Shown: in pieces, positions 60,478 to 64,000 of the stretch
Layout of the letters: every line of letters begins with the position of its first letter
Position numbering within the stretch: the stretch's first letter is position 1
The notes under the pieces: generated by a model
Databases searched by the model: none
Seen by the model: only the letters and a program-made list of their open reading frames with translations
Told to the model about the DNA's origin: nothing
Made by a program: the position numbers and the translations under genes
Assembly (NCBI GenBank): GCA_964229355.1
Contig: CAXRDE010000009.1
Location: forward strand, 147,761-211,760
DNA length: 64,000 bases
Source: CAXRDE01 sp964229355
Lineage (GTDB): Bacteria > Cyanobacteriota > Sericytochromatia > UBA7694
Direction: 5' to 3'

Positions 60478-60610
60478 GGTTCGACCGCCGACGCCGACAG
60501 CGTTCGCTGCAGTATTTTACTTCGTCCCAGACGCGTTCCCATTTTTTGCGCCAGGCAAAAGGACGCTGACAGACACCACAGATTTTCGTGGGCAAGTTTG
60601 CTTTGTTCAT
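60470..60610 (-). CDS. DUF2256 family small protein
   Basis: 46 residues: MNKANLPTKICGVCQRPFAW, then a basic stretch around RKKWERVWDEVKYCSERCRR. Four Cys (11, 14, 34, 38) make a likely zinc knuckle. It is a strong match to DUF2256, a family very often encoded beside Cry-DASH/photolyase genes; its role is unknown. The stop overlaps the cry start, so they are coupled. Confidence 0.92.
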   Translation of the reverse strand: MNKANLPTKICGVCQRPFAWRKKWERVWDEVKYCSERCRRRRSNRA

Positions 60611-60656
60611 GGCTTTATTTTAAAGGCCGAAATACCTTTATGGCACCTCATATTGG

Positions 60657-60686
60657 TACTTAACGAACACTTACTTAACGAACACC
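60657..60686 (+). repeat. Tandem 15-base direct repeat in the cry-ssb intergenic region
   Basis: Two copies of TACTTAACGAACACt/c directly end to end (60657-60671 and 60672-60686). The spacing and position between two divergent DNA-repair operons suggest a regulator site; GAAC to GAAC is 11 bases apart, not the 7 of alphaproteobacterial LexA boxes. Confidence 0.6.
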
Positions 60687-60724
60687 CAAAGAACAGAAAG
60701 CAAGTGATAATCAGCATTTCAGCC

Positions 60725-60754
60725 TTGCGCACTTCAAAAAACAATTGGTATAGT
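60725..60754 (+). promoter_or_regulatory. Promoter of ssb
   Basis: TTGCGC at 60725-60730, an 18-base spacer and TATAGT at 60749-60754. The ~90-base leader starts with a small CGTG/CACG hairpin. Confidence 0.5.
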
Positions 60755-60849
60755 TAAAAACGTGAGGCGCACGTCTCCAGAATCAAAAAGGCCGGCTTTT
60801 TTATTCAAACCCATCAAATCTATGTTTATGTAAAAAAGGAAATGTATTT

Positions 60850-61236
60850 ATGTCATCAAATAATCAAATTGTACTGATCGGCCGTGTCGGAAACACCATT
60901 CAAGAGAGCTTACGTTATGTGAACGGCACCGCTGTGGCCGAAGTGTCATTGGCGGTTCAACGCCCCGGCAGAGCCCGCGAAGGCCAGCAAAATGTAGACT
61001 GGGTACGCTGTGAGTTCTGGGACCGCCAGGCAGATGTGCTGGCGCAATATGCGCAAAAGGGCTCGCTGATTTCTGTGGCAGGCGCCCTGCGCATTGACAC
61101 CTGGCAAGACGATGCCGGCCACACCCGCAAGAAAACCTTTGTGCGGGGCTACCAGTTTCAATTCTTAAACAGTCCACGCAAGCAGCTTGAAGTCCAGGAT
61201 AGCCAGGATAGCGAAAAAACGCTACAGGCGGCTTAG
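60850..61236 (+). CDS. ssb: Single-stranded DNA-binding protein, short form
   Basis: 128 residues: one OB fold (NQIVLIGRVGNTIQESLRYV, VDWVRCEFWDRQADVLAQYA, GSLISVAGALRIDTWQDDAG, KKTFVRGYQFQFLN). It coats single-stranded DNA. The usual C-terminal acidic tip (DDxIPF) that recruits partners is missing; the end is DSEKTLQAA. It may be a second, specialised SSB. Confidence 0.92.
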   Translation: MSSNNQIVLIGRVGNTIQESLRYVNGTAVAEVSLAVQRPGRAREGQQNVDWVRCEFWDRQADVLAQYAQKGSLISVAGALRIDTWQDDAGHTRKKTFVRGYQFQFLNSPRKQLEVQDSQDSEKTLQAA

Positions 61237-61343
61237 CCCTGAGAGTGCAAATCAGTCTGGCGGTTGTACCAGTACACATAAGCGAGTAAGCCGCCGACGA
61301 GCACAAAGGAGACCGGTTGAAACCAAAACATTAAACTACTCAT
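61233..61343 (-). CDS. Possible 36-residue single-helix membrane protein
   Basis: Reading from ATG 61343: MSSLMFWFQPVSFVLVGGLL, then a Tyr/Trp-rich segment and NRQTDLHSQG. One hydrophobic helix flanked by aromatic residues and a basic end is typical of small membrane proteins. The stop overlaps the convergent ssb stop. The ribosome site is weak, and the gene lies in the likely ssb terminator-bounded 3' region, so it is tentative. It follows the FHA-GAF-Nudix gene on the same strand. Confidence 0.4.
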   Translation of the reverse strand: MSSLMFWFQPVSFVLVGGLLAYVYWYNRQTDLHSQG

Positions 61344-61355
61344 GCTTCTGTAAGA

Positions 61356-61393
61356 CGTCATGGGCCTTCAAAAGGTTCCCATGGCGTTTTTTT
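61356..61393 (+). terminator. Rho-independent terminator of ssb
   Basis: CGTCATGGG (61356) pairs with CCCATGGCG (61378) and is followed by seven Ts. It lies 120 bases after the ssb stop, so the ssb transcript probably has a long 3' tail. Confidence 0.75.
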
Positions 61394-61399
61394 GTGGCT

Positions 61400-62971
61400 T
61401 TAACGCTGGGCCAGATAGGCCTCAACCTGCGGCCAGACCTGTGCTAAAAAGCCGCGATCTTTGGGATGAGAGAGCAAGTCCAGGGCCTCCTCAATCGACA
61501 CCCAGCGGGCCTCAGGGTTATCTGCGTCCTGGGGGTTGAGCGCTTCTTGCTCCGTGTGAAAAAGGTAGATGTAAATGGTTTTCATTTCAAGGGGGTTTTC
61601 TTGCCCCTGGCGATCTAAAGCCCGCCGATGGTAAGAGCCCAGAGACTGCACCAGGCGCAAATACGAAATGCCTGACTCTTCAAAAATTTCCCGCTGAGCT
61701 GCCACCGCAGGCTCTTCACCCGCTTCAATGTGCCCCTTGGGCAAAGACCAGGAGCTGTGATGTTGATTGACCACCAGCAACTGCCCCTGCGGGTTAAGCA
61801 CCACGCCCCCGGCGCTATAGGTGTGTCGCACCTGCGAGGTTTCGGACGCCGGTTCAGCAATATGCTCAGCAGGCGCTTCAGAAACAGGTGCAGCCTCTGT
61901 CCCCGCTGCCGGGGGAGCTGTGGCCACCGACTGACCAATGGCCTGAGCCATCAGCTGCGCTTCGTTCTGTTGCGCGTGGTCCAACTGACGTTGCAAGGCA
62001 TCGCGTTCAGTTTCTAATTGTTGACAAGCCAATTGTAAGCGTTGGGTTTCGGATTGTTGATCGGCGTAACGCTTGGCATTAAAAATAGCAATGGCCGCAT
62101 GGTCAGCCAAATAATCAAAAAGAAATTGATCCACTTCGCTAAAGTTATTCATGACCTGGCGGGCATCTACATAAAACAGCCCAATCACCTTGTCCTCTAA
62201 GACCAACGGCGCACACATGGCTGAAAAGATTTTCAAAGACATCATGCTGTCACCCAGCCCCGGCGGCAACACCTCTGCTTCTACAACAGGCGCAGTCTCG
62301 GGTTGCAGCGCTTCAGCAGATGCTGCCTGGGTTTGTTTTAAGGCTTCATTGGCGCGCACCACGGTGGTTTTGCTCTCAATGGCTTCTTGTAAAATCGAGT
62401 GAGAGACATCGGCCGCACCCAATTCGGCTTGTATTTTGTCAATACGGTAAGTGGTGGCATACTTCCAGAGGATATTTTCACTGCTGTCGGTCAAGACAAT
62501 CAAGCCCCGCTCTGCATTGGTCAGGGCGATGCCTTCTTTTAAAATTTGCAGCAGAATATTGTCCAGACGGTTCAGCAAAACCACCGATTGGGTCACCTTT
62601 TTTAGACGCATCAGATCATCTTTGTGAATAAAATGTTTTTGAATGTCCATCAGGGTGTGCTGTTTGTCGAGGGGTTCAGGAGTGGTTTCTAAAAACAACA
62701 GGTTCACTTCGCTGGAGATTTGCACCCGATCGTTGGGCGACAACTGCTTCTGTTTGACCCGTAGTCCGTTCACAAACACGTAATTGGTGGAGTTTAAGTC
62801 TTGAATGAAATACTCGCCGTTTTCACGGTAAAGCCGGGCATGATTGCGAGACACCTTGGGATGATCAAAGGTGAAGTCCATCTCTTTACTGCGCCCAATG
62901 GTATAGCTGTCCCGATCCAGGGTAAAGCGTTTGACAATGGTCTCCCCATTGAGCAAAGCCAGTTGTTTCAT
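61400..62971 (-). CDS. FHA-GAF-Nudix fusion protein
   Basis: 523 residues from the ATG at 62971 (GAGGAG five bases upstream; a start 12 residues earlier lies within the ABC-F gene). Residues ~20-95 are an FHA domain that binds phospho-Thr (TIGRSKEMDF, VSRNHARLYRENGEYFIQDL, STNYVFVNG). ~130-300 is a GAF domain (IDNILLQILKEGIALTNAER), then coiled coil. Residues ~375-520 are a Nudix hydrolase with the full box GHIEAGEEPAVAAQREIFEE. An unusual fusion; the Nudix part resembles diadenosine-polyphosphate or RNA-cap type enzymes. It is start-stop coupled (ATGA) to the ABC-F gene. Confidence 0.9.
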   Translation of the reverse strand: MKQLALLNGETIVKRFTLDRDSYTIGRSKEMDFTFDHPKVSRNHARLYRENGEYFIQDLNSTNYVFVNGLRVKQKQLSPNDRVQISSEVNLLFLETTPEPLDKQHTLMDIQKHFIHKDDLMRLKKVTQSVVLLNRLDNILLQILKEGIALTNAERGLIVLTDSSENILWKYATTYRIDKIQAELGAADVSHSILQEAIESKTTVVRANEALKQTQAASAEALQPETAPVVEAEVLPPGLGDSMMSLKIFSAMCAPLVLEDKVIGLFYVDARQVMNNFSEVDQFLFDYLADHAAIAIFNAKRYADQQSETQRLQLACQQLETERDALQRQLDHAQQNEAQLMAQAIGQSVATAPPAAGTEAAPVSEAPAEHIAEPASETSQVRHTYSAGGVVLNPQGQLLVVNQHHSSWSLPKGHIEAGEEPAVAAQREIFEESGISYLRLVQSLGSYHRRALDRQGQENPLEMKTIYIYLFHTEQEALNPQDADNPEARWVSIEEALDLLSHPKDRGFLAQVWPQVEAYLAQR

Positions 62972-64000
62972 AAAAGCTCCTCGTAAGCCAGTTCCGCGGC
63001 TTCCCATTCTGCAAAACAGGCATCAAGGGCAGCTTGCTGATCTTCTTGTTGTTTAAGCAAGCGGGCCTGCGCTTCGGAGGTTCCCGAAATATAGGCTTCG
63101 GCCAGGGTCTCGGTCAGGGTGGCCAATTGTTGCTCAAGACGATCACATTGGGCTGCCAGCTCAGGAATTTTACGTTCTAAAGCCCTCAGCTGGCGTTGAT
63201 GCTTCTTTTGTTCTTCATAGTTTAATTGATTTTTTTCTTTTTGACTGCGAGCTTCCTCACTCACCGCTTTGGGGGCATGGGTGACCTCTAAGTGATCGGT
63301 GCCCTGCTTTTGCAAATACTCATGATACGTTCCCCGAAAATCGTTAAAGCCCTCGGGGGTCAACTCCAAAATACGGTTGGCAATGGACTCCACAAAAAAG
63401 CGGTTGTGGCTGACACAAATCAGGGTGCCTGCATAAGCGTTTAAGGCTTCAGCCAGGGCGTCAATGGCTTCCATATCCAGGTGGTTGGTGGGCTCGTCCA
63501 GAATCAAGACATTGTCCTGGCGCAGCATGAGTCGAGAGAACACCAATCGGGTGGCTTCGCCCCCGCTCAGGGTCATGATTTTGTGTTTGACCTGCTCTCC
63601 GGTAAAGAGCACGCGACCTAGCAGCTTGCGCAATTCGGCCTCTGGCTGTCCCAGAGCCTGAGCCGACAGCCAACCATAGGGGGTTTGTTCCGCGGGCAAA
63701 ATCTGGTGGTAATCCTGAGGAAAATAGCCCACATCGGTTTGGTGTCCCCATTCAATGGTGCCCTGATCGGCCTCTAAATCGGCCATCACAATTTTGAGCA
63801 AGGTGGACTTGCCCACACCGTTGGGGCCAATCAGCGCCACCCGGTCACCTCGCTCCACTTCAAAAGAAACCTGATTCAGCACCGCGTGGGTGTCCAAGGC
63901 CTTTGACACCGCCGTCACCCGCCAGGCGCTGGTGCCTGAGCGCGGCTGGGGCGGACAGCCCCAGGGAGGGGAGCGGCGCGAAGACGGCCGTTTTTCGAGT
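62968..64000 (-). CDS. ABC-F family ATPase, C-terminal half (cut by window edge)
   Basis: 344 residues are visible, with no start before the window end. Second ABC cassette: Walker A LIGPNGVGKSTLLK, signature LSGGEATRLVFSRLML, Walker B VLILDEPTNHLDM, and the switch His ICVSHNRFF. A C-terminal Glu/Gln/Lys-rich coiled coil follows, as in Uup/EttA-type proteins that act on ribosomes. The first cassette and linker are beyond base 64000. No transmembrane part, so not a transporter. Confidence 0.93.
   Translation of the reverse strand, partial: LEKRPSSRRSPPWGCPPQPRSGTSAWRVTAVSKALDTHAVLNQVSFEVERGDRVALIGPNGVGKSTLLKIVMADLEADQGTIEWGHQTDVGYFPQDYHQILPAEQTPYGWLSAQALGQPEAELRKLLGRVLFTGEQVKHKIMTLSGGEATRLVFSRLMLRQDNVLILDEPTNHLDMEAIDALAEALNAYAGTLICVSHNRFFVESIANRILELTPEGFNDFRGTYHEYLQKQGTDHLEVTHAPKAVSEEARSQKEKNQLNYEEQKKHQRQLRALERKIPELAAQCDRLEQQLATLTETLAEAYISGTSEAQARLLKQQEDQQAALDACFAEWEAAELAYEELL

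Noticed and set aside
60775..60812. AAAAAGGCCGGCTTTTTT before ssb as a terminator
   Set aside because: It is a near-palindrome without a loop and lies in the ssb leader; no stable hairpin with a normal loop forms.

Overview
The window looks like a chromosome segment of a Gram-negative (diderm) bacterium. At least seven predicted lipoproteins, several signal-peptide beta-barrel proteins, an ExbD/TolR protein and a CIA30/DUF4114/DUF3352/DUF4336 gene set point that way. The DUF3352 and DUF4336 proteins, Cry-DASH with its DUF2256 partner, and coaD followed by a DivIVA-like coiled-coil gene fit the wider cyanobacterial lineage. No photosynthesis gene is visible, so a non-photosynthetic relative (Sericytochromatia/Blackallbacteria/Vampirovibrionia type) is my best guess; this is inference, not proof. 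Base composition is moderate, UGA is a normal stop codon, and genes are packed tightly with many ATGA/TAATG overlaps. No tRNA, rRNA, insertion sequence, prophage or CRISPR array was seen.

1-7545 is a mostly minus-strand housekeeping block: alaS (cut by the window edge), a lipoprotein, DUF4336, an AlkC-type DNA glycosylase, a thioesterase and the tldD/tldE protease pair. 7744-13522 is a signalling operon: an RsbW-type kinase, a STAS antagonist, a proline-rich protein, a GAF-GGDEF cyclase, ligA, and a membrane-anchored divergent HD-GYP protein. 13634-18548 holds an unknown Ala/Tyr-rich protein and two very large lipoproteins. A 660-base gap follows. Its right-hand part folds like 6S RNA and leads into tsaE and two tandem OGT-like (GT41) TPR glycosyltransferases with patchy near-identity. 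23866-30172 carries coaD, coiled-coil and TPR proteins, a propeller lipoprotein, a Tyr/Gly-repeat lipoprotein and a barrel protein.

30373-36082 runs rpsO-pnp-histidine kinase-biotin carboxylase/BCCP fusion. 36168-41020 has a barrel protein, a bacterial homologue of the plant/animal LIM-DA1 peptidase, a Kv-type channel and a DUF4114 protein. 41232-49484 is the most striking region: one compact operon with its own promoter. It encodes two KAS III-type enzymes, a complete three-gene biotin-dependent acyl-CoA carboxylase, an AMP-dependent acyl ligase, an acyl carrier protein, an SDR reductase and a small membrane protein, with an FKBP isomerase directly after. This looks like a self-contained acyl-chain pathway of unknown product.

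49905-64000 holds envelope proteins (CAP-domain, DUF3352, a lipoprotein-CIA30-barrel operon, LysM/coiled-coil), an ExbD without ExbB, the Cry-DASH/DUF2256 pair, a short SSB without the usual acidic tip, an unusual FHA-GAF-Nudix fusion, and the second half of an ABC-F ATPase cut by the window end.
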